Origin: Agarivorans sp050870875 | GTDB taxonomy: Bacteria > Pseudomonadota > Gammaproteobacteria > Enterobacterales > Celerinatantimonadaceae | Length of the DNA stretch: 64,000 nt | Assembly: GCF_050870875.2 (NCBI RefSeq) | Contig: NZ_CP194041.2 | Coordinates: 4,588,001 to 4,652,000 of the forward strand | Reading direction: 5' to 3' | In this document: in pieces, positions 26,123 to 35,840 of the stretch | Position numbering within the stretch: the stretch's first letter is position 1 | Layout: each line of letters starts with the position of its first letter | Notes under the pieces: generated by a model | What the model was told of the DNA's origin: nothing | The model's input: only the letters and a program-made list of their open reading frames with translations | Database searches by the model: none | Position numbers and translations under genes: made by a program

Positions 26123-26210
26123 ACAATCGAGACGCATGAATAAATGAAGGTTTGCTATGCGGTTAGTACAATCGTTTTACCGCCACGATTAAAGGTAACC
26201 CGCAAGCAAA

Positions 26211-28253
26211 TTAGTCGCTGCAATAGCTTGACGCAACCCAGCTTCCAGAGGCGTAACAAAGCGCATCACCATCGGTACTCAAGTCACTACTTTGATTGGC
26301 GCCATTATCACTAAAAATCACATTTAAATGACTCAAGGGGGTGCCAAAATCATAACAATAGTAATTCCCTTTTTGCTGCATCGCAGTACCAGGCCATTGG
26401 GCATCGTTCACAACCGTTTCAGCTTGAACTGACCAGTAATAAATGCTTGGATTAGTAAAGCCAACTTGGTTGTCATAACACACTTCACTGCCACCCACCG
26501 GCTGATCCGTGACGATAAAACCACAGTCGGTCAAACTCTTCCATTGTCCGCCTTGGTAACAGCTGGCACCTGCTACGGTTAAATCGGCAGTTTGCTTAGC
26601 ACCATTATCACTAAAGATAACATTCACACGACTGAGGCTTGCCCCAAGATCATGACAGTAAAAACTACCATTTTTCTGCATGCTCACACCAGGCCAATTG
26701 GCATCGGCTAAGCTGCCCAAAGGTTGAGCCCCCCAATAGTAAAGACTTGGCGAATTAAATTGAGCCGCGTTGTCATAACAAATGGTGCTGGCGGTCACAG
26801 GAGTCAGGCAAGCACTTCCGCTACAACCACAATCATCCCCAGTACAAGGCTCAATTTTTGCGCCAACATGGATCGCCGCAGCATTATCGCCACTCACGCT
26901 GAAGTGGGCCATTCCACCACTCACGGTAATCACTCCAGGACCTTTCGCATCCGCCGAAACGATACACTCACCGCTCGTCTCATCGAAGTTAGCCTCAATA
27001 ATATTACAGTAGTCACCGTCCGCCATACCAGTATTCAGATCTTGCTCTAGAGTACCGTCTGCGCGCTTGTTGATCACAACGAAACCTAGGCCGCCGCGAC
27101 CAAAAGCAATTTGGTCGTTACCATTATCCCACCAATTGGTTAATTGCCACTGTGCCGCAGTGTGGTTACGGAATGCCACCATATTCGCGACACCACGCCA
27201 CTTATGCTCACAAACCCAGTCCCCACCATCGAAACCACAGGCATTGCCAGTATGCACACCAGTACTTGGTGGACCCGCATCAAAGTCGCCATTAAAGTAA
27301 TAACCCGACATGATTTTTGGATAACCATAAGGATAAGCAAGGGTGAAAATATTCGCTAAGAAGTAACCATCACCCGCTGTACCATGCCAAATCGGTCCGT
27401 TAGGATTATGTCGTTCCTCATCATGATTGGTAACAAAAGTCACGGCGTCAGCACTGGCTAGCTCCATCGAAGACGATAGATTTCTCAACCAGGCAATGTT
27501 GCTATTACGAAATGCCGGACCAATTTGGCGCGCAAAGGCAAATTCCGTCACGTTACCATTATAAGTATATTCGGTTGGACGAATCGGCTCGCCACCAGCA
27601 CCGATCACTTCTTGGAAAAGATATGGATTGCCATTCAGTTTAGATTTTATCGCCGCGATATCTTCCGCAGGGATATGTTTTGCCGCATCAATTCGAAAAC
27701 CAGCCACCCCCATACTCGTGGCATCATTCATATAATCGGCAATTTTTTGTCGTACGTAATCAGAACTGGTTTTTAAATCATTGAGGCCCACTAGATCACA
27801 ATACTGTACCTGCCAACGATTGCCATAATCTATTTCGCTAGTACAAGAGTTGAAATCATTGGTGCCATAGGGAACATCGGGGAAATATCGGTCCCATGCT
27901 GCCATATGGTTAATCACCGCATCGACATAAATATCGACACCCGAAGCCTTACAGCGTTGTACCATATCTTGAAACTGCTCGCGGTTGCCACTGCGGCTAT
28001 TGAAGCGATAACTCACTGGCTGATAACGAGCCCACCAAGCGGGATTGTCTACCCCCTCATTTGGTGGGGAGACTTGTACCGCAGCGAAGCCCTTAGGCCC
28101 TAAAAAGGTTTCACATTCGGTGGCAACATCTTGCCAACTCCACTCAAACAAATGAACAAAAGCAGTGCGAGGCACTGCCGTGGCGCTAGAGGCATAGCTC
28201 AGCGCCGCACCAGCTAGCAAGGCGCTAGTGGCGATTTTACTAAATTTTCTCAT
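26211..28253 (-). CDS. Secreted alpha-amylase with two starch-binding modules
   Basis: A 680-residue exported GH13 endo-amylase cleaving alpha-1,4 bonds of starch or glycogen. The signal peptide ends near residue 26 (SSATA/VPR). The catalytic triad is D189 in GFRIDAAKHI, E215 in YLFQEVIG and D278 in VTNHDEERH. The fold and segments such as AYPYGYPKIMSGY and CEHKWRG resemble animal-type and Pseudoalteromonas haloplanktis amylases. A cysteine-rich linker (about 470-487) leads to two tandem CBM26-like modules (about 489-577 and 590-680). These share ICYDN, YYW, WPG and NVIFSDNGA and are clear duplicates. Sugar released would feed the adjacent DexB-like glucosidase. Confidence 0.93.
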   Translation of the reverse strand: MRKFSKIATSALLAGAALSYASSATAVPRTAFVHLFEWSWQDVATECETFLGPKGFAAVQVSPPNEGVDNPAWWARYQPVSYRFNSRSGNREQFQDMVQRCKASGVDIYVDAVINHMAAWDRYFPDVPYGTNDFNSCTSEIDYGNRWQVQYCDLVGLNDLKTSSDYVRQKIADYMNDATSMGVAGFRIDAAKHIPAEDIAAIKSKLNGNPYLFQEVIGAGGEPIRPTEYTYNGNVTEFAFARQIGPAFRNSNIAWLRNLSSSMELASADAVTFVTNHDEERHNPNGPIWHGTAGDGYFLANIFTLAYPYGYPKIMSGYYFNGDFDAGPPSTGVHTGNACGFDGGDWVCEHKWRGVANMVAFRNHTAAQWQLTNWWDNGNDQIAFGRGGLGFVVINKRADGTLEQDLNTGMADGDYCNIIEANFDETSGECIVSADAKGPGVITVSGGMAHFSVSGDNAAAIHVGAKIEPCTGDDCGCSGSACLTPVTASTICYDNAAQFNSPSLYYWGAQPLGSLADANWPGVSMQKNGSFYCHDLGASLSRVNVIFSDNGAKQTADLTVAGASCYQGGQWKSLTDCGFIVTDQPVGGSEVCYDNQVGFTNPSIYYWSVQAETVVNDAQWPGTAMQQKGNYYCYDFGTPLSHLNVIFSDNGANQSSDLSTDGDALCYASGSWVASSYCSD

Positions 28254-28669
28254 TGCTACTTTCCCGTGTAATCTTTGAGCGTCTCTTTAGACTAATGTTT
28301 CACCGCCACTCTTTGGTGGTCTATGATGAGAAGGTAAATAAACCGCAGGAAAGAACCACAAGTAAAATCCAAACTTACCCATCCTTGGCGATATACCTCG
28401 ACGCTCAATTTACGCCGATTCAGCAAAGCATGCTGTAGTGAAACCGTGATTTGAGCAAACCGTCACAATAAATAATTAACCCGATAGTTACGGCATGAAG
28501 CGGATCATATTTTAGTAAAAAATTCTTAATTTTATGAGACGAAATGCGCCACATCAGCTACTGCTAACAAATAAATCACTATGAAAACGTTATCAAGCCA
28601 ACAGCAAGCTAGGTCAGCATTTTTTAAAGCAGTACAATAGCGTCTACACGCTTTATTTCGGAGACCAAG
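28254..28669. other. Divergent amylase/glucosidase intergenic region
   Basis: About 416 bases between divergent starch genes that must hold both promoters. I find no convincing CRP site or other operator. A CGGAGA Shine-Dalgarno precedes the glucosidase ATG. No small gene with a good start was found. Confidence 0.4.
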
Positions 28670-30310
28670 ATGGAAAAGCAGTGGTGGCATTCGGCAGTGG
28701 TTTATCAGGTTTACCCTCGTAGTTTTTGTGATAGCAGTGGGGATGGTAATGGTGATCTGCGTGGTATCATCAGCAAACTAGCTTATCTTGAAAAATTAGG
28801 GATTAACCTGATTTGGTTATCCCCGGTTTACCTTTCTCCGATGAAAGATAACGGCTACGACATCGCTGACTATCAAGCCATCGATCCCCGTTTTGGCAGC
28901 CTAAATGACTTACGAGAATTAATCGCCACTGCACGCCAACATCATATTGGCATCATCATGGACTTGGTTCTTAACCATAGTTCCGACCAACACCACTGGT
29001 TCCAACAAGCGAAGCAAAGCCTAGATAACCCTTATCGCGATTATTATATTTGGCGCGATCAGCCTAACTCTCTTCGTTCGATCTTTGGTGGGCCCGCTTG
29101 GAACTATGATGCCACCACCGATCAGTACTATTTTCACTTGTTTGCCGATTCTCAGCCCGATTTAAATTGGGAAAATCCTCAGGTAGAGAAAGAAATTCAA
29201 CAAATGATCAGTTGGTGGGTTGCTCAAGGAGTGGCAGGGTTTCGCTTAGACGTAATCGATCTTATTGGCAAACAGATTGACCAGGGGATCACCGAGAATG
29301 GTCCTCGATTGCATCCTTTGTTACAGCAACTACATCAGGCCTGTTTCGCCAATCACAATTTAGTCACCGTTGGAGAAACTTGGGGGGCCACACCTGAAAT
29401 AGCTAAACGTTACTCTGATCCTGCTCGCGAAGAACTATCGATGGTGTTTCAATTTGAACACGCCGCTTTAGACTGGCATCCACAACATGGTAAATGGCAA
29501 ACTCAAAAATTTGATCTGGTGGCTTTGAAAAGAGTATTGAGCAAGTGGCAAACCGCCTTTCAAGGCGATGGTTGGAATGCACTGTTCTGGAATAATCACG
29601 ACCTACCACGCATCGTGAGTCGCTGGGGGAATGACCGACAATATCGCCAACGCAGCGCCAAATTATTTGCCACCTTATTACATGGCATGCAAGGCACGCC
29701 CTATATTTATCAAGGTGAAGAAATTGGCATGACCAACGTCCGCTTTGAACATTTGGATGACTACCAAGACATCGAAATCAAAAATAGTTATCAGGAAAAA
29801 GTACTTGAACAGCAAAGCTTAAGTCATCAACAATTTATGCAGGGTGTATATGCCAGCGCCCGCGACAACGCAAGAACACCAATGCAATGGGATAATTTAC
29901 CGCATGCTGGTTTCAGCAAGGTTCAGCCATGGCTTGCCGTGAATCCAAACTATCCAGAAGTGAATGTGAGTAAGGCCTTACAAAACCCTCACTCGGTGTT
30001 CTACCACTACCAGCGCCTAATTGCCTTGCGTAAGTCCGCCGACTACGGAGAGATCTTGATATATGGCAGCTTTGAACTACTACTCCCCGAGCATCCACAA
30101 GTATTCGCTTACCTGCGACGCTACCAACAACAAGCTTTGTTAGTCGTCACTAACTTAAGTGAACAAGCGGTCGCTGTGAGTCTGGATTATCAGATAAAGG
30201 CACTGATTCTAAATAATCTACAACAAGACGAAGCGCAAATTAGTCATTTACAAGGACTCAGCTTAGCGCCTTACCAAGCCTTGTTATACGCCTTGGACAC
30301 AACTAACTAG
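28670..30310 (+). CDS. GH13 glucan/oligo-1,6-alpha-glucosidase (DexB-like)
   Basis: A 546-residue cytoplasmic glycosidase (no signal peptide) splitting alpha-1,6-linked glucosyl ends of isomalto-oligosaccharides or short dextrans. Triad: D194 in FRLDVIDLIG, E236 in VGETWG, D311 in WNNHDLPR. Valine follows the nucleophile (V195), the residue that marks alpha-1,6 specificity in oligo-1,6-glucosidases. Long segments (EIAKRYSDPAREELSMVFQF, GTPYIYQGEEIGMTN, RDNARTPMQWD) recall streptococcal DexB closely. It diverges from the amylase gene. Trehalose-6-phosphate hydrolase or sucrose-type activity is less likely. Confidence 0.88.
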   Translation: MEKQWWHSAVVYQVYPRSFCDSSGDGNGDLRGIISKLAYLEKLGINLIWLSPVYLSPMKDNGYDIADYQAIDPRFGSLNDLRELIATARQHHIGIIMDLVLNHSSDQHHWFQQAKQSLDNPYRDYYIWRDQPNSLRSIFGGPAWNYDATTDQYYFHLFADSQPDLNWENPQVEKEIQQMISWWVAQGVAGFRLDVIDLIGKQIDQGITENGPRLHPLLQQLHQACFANHNLVTVGETWGATPEIAKRYSDPAREELSMVFQFEHAALDWHPQHGKWQTQKFDLVALKRVLSKWQTAFQGDGWNALFWNNHDLPRIVSRWGNDRQYRQRSAKLFATLLHGMQGTPYIYQGEEIGMTNVRFEHLDDYQDIEIKNSYQEKVLEQQSLSHQQFMQGVYASARDNARTPMQWDNLPHAGFSKVQPWLAVNPNYPEVNVSKALQNPHSVFYHYQRLIALRKSADYGEILIYGSFELLLPEHPQVFAYLRRYQQQALLVVTNLSEQAVAVSLDYQIKALILNNLQQDEAQISHLQGLSLAPYQALLYALDTTN

Positions 30311-30402
30311 GCCACGAATGTCATTCACCGGGGAGAGTGCGCTGAACACCATCAACACACGGTGAGTGCTCATACTGAAGTCAAGCTTAGCCCGAGTATG
30401 TG

Positions 30403-30654
30403 CTAGGCCGATTCGCTAAGACTGTACTGTTCCGACAAGCGATGGCATAACCATTTATACAAATTAAAAGCAGTTGGACTATTCACCGTGGGTAACAGCT
30501 CCTCATCCAGAAAAGCTTCGCCCTTAAAAGTGAGAACATCGTGATACTGAGTCACGTCACGTACTTCAATACCGGGAATATAGTCATCATGTTCACGCAA
30601 CATTTGATTAGCAATATCAATCAAGGCTTGTTTAGTTATCGTTTGTTTGCTCAT
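30403..30654 (-). CDS. yciN: YciN-family (DUF2498) protein
   Basis: A small cytoplasmic protein of 83 residues from the chosen ATG. It matches E. coli YciN along its length: the ALIDIANQMLREHDDYIPGIE helix, GEAFLDEELLPT in the middle, and the closing FNLYKWLCHRLSEQYSL. Function is unknown. ATG at 30654 aligns with the family start; a TTG eight codons upstream (30678) is also in frame with AAGG before it. It converges on the glucosidase gene. Confidence 0.82.
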   Translation of the reverse strand: MSKQTITKQALIDIANQMLREHDDYIPGIEVRDVTQYHDVLTFKGEAFLDEELLPTVNSPTAFNLYKWLCHRLSEQYSLSESA

Positions 30655-30765
30655 TACAGTAAGTTTGTTCCGATCCAAAGATAAACCTTAGCATACACAC
30701 TTGGTCCACTACACCCTAATTTTTAGATCAAAACTTGTGGTGTTTTTCGCACCCTTAACGGTAAA

Positions 30766-31668
30766 TCAGGGCCGCGCTTCGATGATCGTTTTTTTCGGCC
30801 GCCACTGCTGGATCAGTAAGCCTGCAATGATCAATAACAAGCCGAGGTAAGTTGCTGGTTCAATTTGTTCTGCCAGAAAATAGGAGATGAAAAACAACGA
30901 CAGAAACGGCGAAATAAAAATTAAATTACTGATCCGTGCAGTATTGTCAGTCAATTTTAGCGCCAAAACCCAACAAACAAAAGCAACCCCCATCTCAAAT
31001 AAACCCACATAGGCAGCGCCTAACCAAGCTTTAAAATGCCAGCTGGGTAAACCGTCGCTGAACCAGCAATAAGCGAATACCATTGGTAGGCTAAAACTAA
31101 AGGCTACCAATAAACTCGCCACTGCATCACCATGATTGCGAGTATTCATGATCCAATAACCTGCCCATAGCAGGGTGCTGAATAAGGCTAACAATACACC
31201 CGCCACGCTATCGAACTGCATCGCTAAAATGTCACCACGAGTGGCAATCACCAATACCCCAAAATAACCTAAAGCCATGGCAAGCAGATCCTGACGCCGC
31301 AATTGCTGCTGCAAAAAAGGCACCGCCAACAAGGCCAAGGTAATCGCCCAAGTATAATTCAGCGATTGAGCCTGCTGAGCGGGGAGCAAGTCGTAAGCCT
31401 TAAACAATACCAAGTAATAGGCAAAGGGGTTAATCGCTCCGACCAATAGGAAATACCCAGGGCGCTGGCGCGCATAACGAAAGGCCAAATGTAATTTTTG
31501 TTGCCAAAGCAATATCCCAGTCAACAGCAGCATCGAGCTGAAAGAAGCCAATAACACCAGTTGAATCGGACTCAGCCACTGTAACGCCAACTTAAATGCA
31601 GTCGCCACCGTTGACCACATCAACACGGCGCTAAGGCCAAATAAGTAAGCTCTAGTCTGGTTTTTCAT
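30766..31668 (-). CDS. EamA/DMT-superfamily exporter
   Basis: A 300-residue inner-membrane protein with ten predicted helices in two EamA repeats (AYLFGLSAVLMWSTVATAFKLAL begins the first; VAGVLLALFSTLLWAGYWIMNTR the second). The family exports amino acids, nucleobases or other metabolites; the substrate cannot be read. ATG at 31668 opens the typical N-terminus; an in-frame GTG seven codons upstream is possible and neither has a good Shine-Dalgarno. It is divergent from yegD. Confidence 0.85.
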   Translation of the reverse strand: MKNQTRAYLFGLSAVLMWSTVATAFKLALQWLSPIQLVLLASFSSMLLLTGILLWQQKLHLAFRYARQRPGYFLLVGAINPFAYYLVLFKAYDLLPAQQAQSLNYTWAITLALLAVPFLQQQLRRQDLLAMALGYFGVLVIATRGDILAMQFDSVAGVLLALFSTLLWAGYWIMNTRNHGDAVASLLVAFSFSLPMVFAYCWFSDGLPSWHFKAWLGAAYVGLFEMGVAFVCWVLALKLTDNTARISNLIFISPFLSLFFISYFLAEQIEPATYLGLLLIIAGLLIQQWRPKKTIIEARP

Positions 31669-31914
31669 TTTCGGTTCTATTTCAAGCACTCAAGCCTTTC
31701 AGTGTAAGGGGCTCCCGCCGCTATCACAAGCCTCAACGCCATTTCCAATAAACCCTTGCCAAACCAAGCTGAGCCGCTCTCCCGCGAGCTTACGCCGCGA
31801 AACCAATTTGAAGAAATAAAGCACGCTATGAACCAAAGACCAAGCAAGGGTACTGTACCCTTGGCGCTTAATTTGCTAACCTGCGCGGCCTTTTCTATCC
31901 GTGAGGCATGTTTT

Positions 31915-33288
31915 GTGAATCAATCAATCGCCGGTTTCGATTTTGGCACCTCTAACTGCGCTGTCGGTATCATGCAGGGGCAACAAGCCCATTTAGTAAA
32001 GTTACCAGCACATGGTCATTACATGCCCTCCACTCTGTTTGCCCCACAATCAGAGATGATTTGCGGTTGGCTCTATCAACAACTGGACGCCCAAGGCCAA
32101 GCCGAAGCCTATAAACATGCTCGCTCTCATCAGCTATCTGCCAGCTTACGAGCCTTACGCGAATTAAAACTAGACGGTTATGATGAACATTTGAGTTTTG
32201 GCCAACAAGCATTGCATGAATACCTCATCGATCCCGCCGACTGTTATTACGTGCGATCTCCGAAGTCATTCTTAGGCGCCAGTGGCATTCGCGAACGCCA
32301 ACAACAACAATTTGAAGACATTGCAGCAGCGATGATGTGGCACATCGCCGAGCAAGTGAAGCAAACCGGTTTAGCCAACTTGGAAAAAGTGGTGATTGGT
32401 CGACCGGTCAACTTTCAAGGTTTAAATAGTGAGCTAAGCAACCAACAAGCACTCAACATCTTGCGCAATGCGGCTAAATACGTTGGTTTTAAGCATGTTG
32501 AGTTTTTGTATGAGCCAATGGCGGCGGGCCTCAGTTATCAACAACAACTCCACAAAGAGCAACGCGTTTTAGTCATCGATATTGGCGGCGGCACCAGTGA
32601 TATATCGATGCTCACCATGGGACCAAACTACTTAGCAGAACGCGACCATCAAAGCTTAGTACTGGGATATAACGGTGAACGGATCGGCGGCAATGATTTT
32701 GATATCGCACTAAACTTTGAAACACTAATGCCTTGTTTAGGCGCCAAACTTCTATTGGCCAGTGGCCAACCAATGCCGATTAAACCCTTTTGGGATGCCG
32801 CTGCGATCAACGATTTCCCAGCGCAGGCTCGCTTCTATCATCAAGACACCAGCTTATTGTTGCAAAGACTACTCAAAGAACCACAACTCGCGCCTTTAAA
32901 AGCCTTAGTGCGACTAAGCCAAGGACGCTTAACCTACCAAATGAGCGCCTCGGCAGAGCAAGCCAAAATAGCCCTTAGTGAACAGTCTGAAACCGTGGTC
33001 GACCTAGGTTATTTAAGTGAACAACTACAGGCCGAAGTCAGCCAGACAAGCTACCGTCAAGCCGCAGAACGCTTGCTCACTAATATTGCCAAGTTAAGTG
33101 ATGAAGTACTTGCCCAAGCAGCTTGCCAACCCGAAGTTATTTTCTTAACTGGTGGTAGCGCCAATTCTCCGATGATAAAAGACTTCTTAGCGAAACGTTA
33201 CCAAGCGCCGTTGATTTGTGGAGATAACTTCGGCAGCGTGACCAGCGGCCTTACCCTGTGGGCTAATCATATTTTTCAGGCCACTTAA
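31915..33288 (+). CDS. yegD: Hsp70-family protein YegD
   Basis: A 457-residue actin/Hsp70-fold ATPase, essentially only the nucleotide-binding domain, as in E. coli YegD (450 residues). Phosphate-1 motif AGFDFGTSNCAVG opens the protein. LVIDIGGGTSDISML is phosphate-2, FLTGGSANSPMI the adenosine motif, and SPKSFLGASG and VIGRPVNFQGL are YegD-specific. Clients and biological role are unknown. GTG at 31915 is preferred: it gives the family N-terminus and has GAGG eight bases upstream, while the frame upstream of it is unlike any family member. Confidence 0.9.
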   Translation: MNQSIAGFDFGTSNCAVGIMQGQQAHLVKLPAHGHYMPSTLFAPQSEMICGWLYQQLDAQGQAEAYKHARSHQLSASLRALRELKLDGYDEHLSFGQQALHEYLIDPADCYYVRSPKSFLGASGIRERQQQQFEDIAAAMMWHIAEQVKQTGLANLEKVVIGRPVNFQGLNSELSNQQALNILRNAAKYVGFKHVEFLYEPMAAGLSYQQQLHKEQRVLVIDIGGGTSDISMLTMGPNYLAERDHQSLVLGYNGERIGGNDFDIALNFETLMPCLGAKLLLASGQPMPIKPFWDAAAINDFPAQARFYHQDTSLLLQRLLKEPQLAPLKALVRLSQGRLTYQMSASAEQAKIALSEQSETVVDLGYLSEQLQAEVSQTSYRQAAERLLTNIAKLSDEVLAQAACQPEVIFLTGGSANSPMIKDFLAKRYQAPLICGDNFGSVTSGLTLWANHIFQAT

Positions 33289-33316
33289 AGCAACAACCAA
33301 CAAGCCGTCGCTTGAA

Positions 33317-34591
33317 TTACAATTGATAAAATTGCGGCGCTAAGGCAACTTGGTTCTTGCCTCGCTGTTTCGCGATATAGAGCGCACTATCGGCACGCGC
33401 AATCAGCGATTCAGGGCTAGAGTCGTTCTCGGTCAACATCGCTAAACCAATACTAACCGACCAAAAATGATGCTGTCCATTGACCGTGATTGGTGATTGT
33501 TCCAGATGTTGACGCACCCGCTGTGCAATCAGCATCGCTGATGATTGAGCAGTATTGGGGAGTAACAGTAGAAACTCTTCGCCTCCCCAGCGAGCCAAAA
33601 AGTCACCATCACGTAATACCTTGAGGCTTTCAATAGCAAACATCCGCAATACGTCATCTCCAATGGCATGTCCATACTGATCGTTAATTTGCTTAAAATC
33701 ATCAATATCTAATATCAAACAGCACAAAGGATTATCGCTGCGCTTACTCATTGCAAATTCAGTCACTAAAACTTGGTTCATCGAGCGTCGATTCATTAAG
33801 CCCGTTAGCACATCATGATTCGCCTGAAACTCCAAACGTTGTTGCTGCCGATGTAACTGAGTCACGTCCATCATCACCGACTGCACCGCAGGTTCACCTT
33901 CCCAACTGACTAAGCTTTCGCTAATATTTAGCCACACCGAGTCGCCATCTTGTCGCAAATACTCTGTCACTACGGAATGTGATTCCATCTCTCCAAGCAG
34001 CAAGCGCTCATGTAATTCAATAGCTTGTTGCTGGTTATCTTCAGGGATCAAGGCTAACAAACTTGGCAGAGCGAGAAGCGGTTCAACATGACTAAATCCC
34101 ACTAAATCGGCTAGTGCTTGATTGCTATACAGCGGTTTAAAAAAGCGATGAACTAAAATACCTTGCAAGGAAGACTCGACCAACGAACGATAGCGTTGCT
34201 CGCTTTGTTGCAGTGCTTGTTTCGCGGCGACTTGCTGGGAAACATCAATTAGCGTAATTTGCAGCGCTGGTGCGCCCTGCCACTGGCAAAGATGATCAAT
34301 ACTAATCACCGAACAGAGCTGGCCAAATCTGTCTCTATTCTGATACCCCACCACTTTGGGACGCATTTTGCCAGCCATTATCGCCGCGTAATTTTGTAGG
34401 GCTTGCTGGCGATCATGTTCACAAAACAGCGTCAGTAACGATGGCAATGCCATCACCTGCGCTGCATTATCATAACCAAACATATGCGCATAACAATCAT
34501 CAACAAACAACGGAACAAAGTCACGATGAATAGCGGTACCATAATTGCCGCAAATATTATTCTGCTTGCGCATAATTCGCTTCATCAGCAT
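33317..34591 (-). CDS. PAS-PAS-GGDEF diguanylate cyclase
   Basis: A 424-residue soluble c-di-GMP synthase without membrane helices. Two PAS domains (about 15-125 and 132-248) show the same internal pattern (FVDDCYAHMFGYDNAAQVMALPSLL against YSNQALADLVGF.VEPLLALPSLLALI), so they look duplicated. GGEEF is at 336-340, with I-site RDGD at 327-330 five residues before it. It lies 60 bases downstream of a periplasmic sugar-binding protein gene on the same strand. The start is uncertain; ATG at 34573 is an alternative. Confidence 0.88.
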   Translation of the reverse strand: MLMKRIMRKQNNICGNYGTAIHRDFVPLFVDDCYAHMFGYDNAAQVMALPSLLTLFCEHDRQQALQNYAAIMAGKMRPKVVGYQNRDRFGQLCSVISIDHLCQWQGAPALQITLIDVSQQVAAKQALQQSEQRYRSLVESSLQGILVHRFFKPLYSNQALADLVGFSHVEPLLALPSLLALIPEDNQQQAIELHERLLLGEMESHSVVTEYLRQDGDSVWLNISESLVSWEGEPAVQSVMMDVTQLHRQQQRLEFQANHDVLTGLMNRRSMNQVLVTEFAMSKRSDNPLCCLILDIDDFKQINDQYGHAIGDDVLRMFAIESLKVLRDGDFLARWGGEEFLLLLPNTAQSSAMLIAQRVRQHLEQSPITVNGQHHFWSVSIGLAMLTENDSSPESLIARADSALYIAKQRGKNQVALAPQFYQL

Positions 34592-34651
34592 GCCATCTAT
34601 ATAGCTTAGTCAGACGGTTTCACTTACTCAAATCAGGCGGTTTAATTTCAA

Positions 34652-35596
34652 CTAATCAAGCCCCAACACCTGCTTAACTTTAGCTTGATTAATATTTGAA
34701 TGATCCACAAATAAAACCCCTGTATCCCATAACAAAGGCTGATCTTGCAATTCTGGTTGGTGACCTAACATGGCTTGATACGCCGCGTATACTGCGAGAT
34801 ACCCCATAGCAAAAGGCTGTTGTATCACCACCCCATAGATATCTTTATTGACAATCGCGGCATTAATACTTCGATTGGAATCAAAACCGATATGCACCAT
34901 CGAGCCCTGCCGCTCCAATTGCCGAAGAGAAACCACGGTGGCAAGAGTCGTCAGCTCATTCGGAGTAAAAATGCCCTGCACATCTTGCATATGATTCAGT
35001 ATCGATAAAGCTTTAAAGCGCGCCGACCCAACTGTGGTCCCAAGATACACATCAACCACGACCTCTAATCCGCCTTTCACTGCCTCATCAATGAACCCTT
35101 GCTCTCTCGCTGCGGTCGTCACCACACTTTTATCGAGTCGGAAAAGTGCAACTTTACCTTTCCCCCCCAGCGCTTTTGCCATTTTTCTTCCAGCCAAAGC
35201 ACCTGCCATATAATTATCGGTTTTAATGATCAACATCGGTGCGCCACCAACATCTCTGTCGATATACACCGTGGCAATATTGATACTTTTTAATAAAGCG
35301 ACATCCACAGCTCGCTCTGGACTATTTGGAGCTAACACTAAAGCACCACAACCGCGATCTAATACCGTATTAATTAATGCCCCTTGACCTTCAACATTTA
35401 GTTCATTATTAGCGCCACGAACATAAACTTCAGTGCCAATTTTTGCGGCCGCACTTCTCGCCCCCCGCTCAACTAATTTCCAAAAATCAGCGCCACCACC
35501 AGCGGTCACCACACCGATACATTCGGCCGTAACAGAGCCCATTCCCAGGCAAAGGCTGAATAACAGCAGACTCGTCAGACTAAAAAATCTACGCAT
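34652..35596 (-). CDS. Periplasmic sugar-binding protein (RbsB-like)
   Basis: A 314-residue exported type-1 periplasmic binding protein. The signal peptide ends near residue 24 (GSVTA/ECIG). The RbsB pattern is clear: VVTAGGGADFWKLVERGARSAA, LVLAPNSPERAVDVALLKSINI, TVYIDRDVGG, DNYMAGALAGRKMAKALGGKGKV and VHIGFDSNRSINAAI. A pentose, hexose or related ligand is likely. No permease or ATPase genes adjoin; instead the next gene encodes a diguanylate cyclase, so a sensing role is plausible. Confidence 0.87.
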   Translation of the reverse strand: MRRFFSLTSLLLFSLCLGMGSVTAECIGVVTAGGGADFWKLVERGARSAAAKIGTEVYVRGANNELNVEGQGALINTVLDRGCGALVLAPNSPERAVDVALLKSINIATVYIDRDVGGAPMLIIKTDNYMAGALAGRKMAKALGGKGKVALFRLDKSVVTTAAREQGFIDEAVKGGLEVVVDVYLGTTVGSARFKALSILNHMQDVQGIFTPNELTTLATVVSLRQLERQGSMVHIGFDSNRSINAAIVNKDIYGVVIQQPFAMGYLAVYAAYQAMLGHQPELQDQPLLWDTGVLFVDHSNINQAKVKQVLGLD

Positions 35597-35797
35597 AGAC
35601 AGGCTTCAACAACGTTAATCGCATAAGTGTAACCTTAGAAAAAACAGTCATAATCAAGCTTATTGTTATCAATGGATTGCCCCTTTTACCTTTAACAATA
35701 GTCAAAAAATATGGGTTCGTGCGTTTATCAGCCGCGGCCTCGCCCTTATTAGTTGACTTCAGCGGAACCTCCGAGCCCCATACAACACCCAATAAAA

Positions 35798-35821
35798 AAG
35801 GCCTGCGTGAATGCAGGCCTT
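35798..35821 (-). terminator. Intrinsic terminator of the ABC exporter gene
   Basis: AAGGCCTGC-GTGAAT-GCAGGCCTT, a 9-bp stem. On the minus strand it is followed by six T and lies 20 bases beyond the exporter stop. Confidence 0.88.
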
Positions 35822-35840
35822 AGAAGAAAAGGTTCAGGCT

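Noticed and set aside
28441..28480. CGTGA and TCACA half sites in the amylase/glucosidase spacer as CRP binding
   Set aside because: Spacing between halves is about 13 bases instead of 6.
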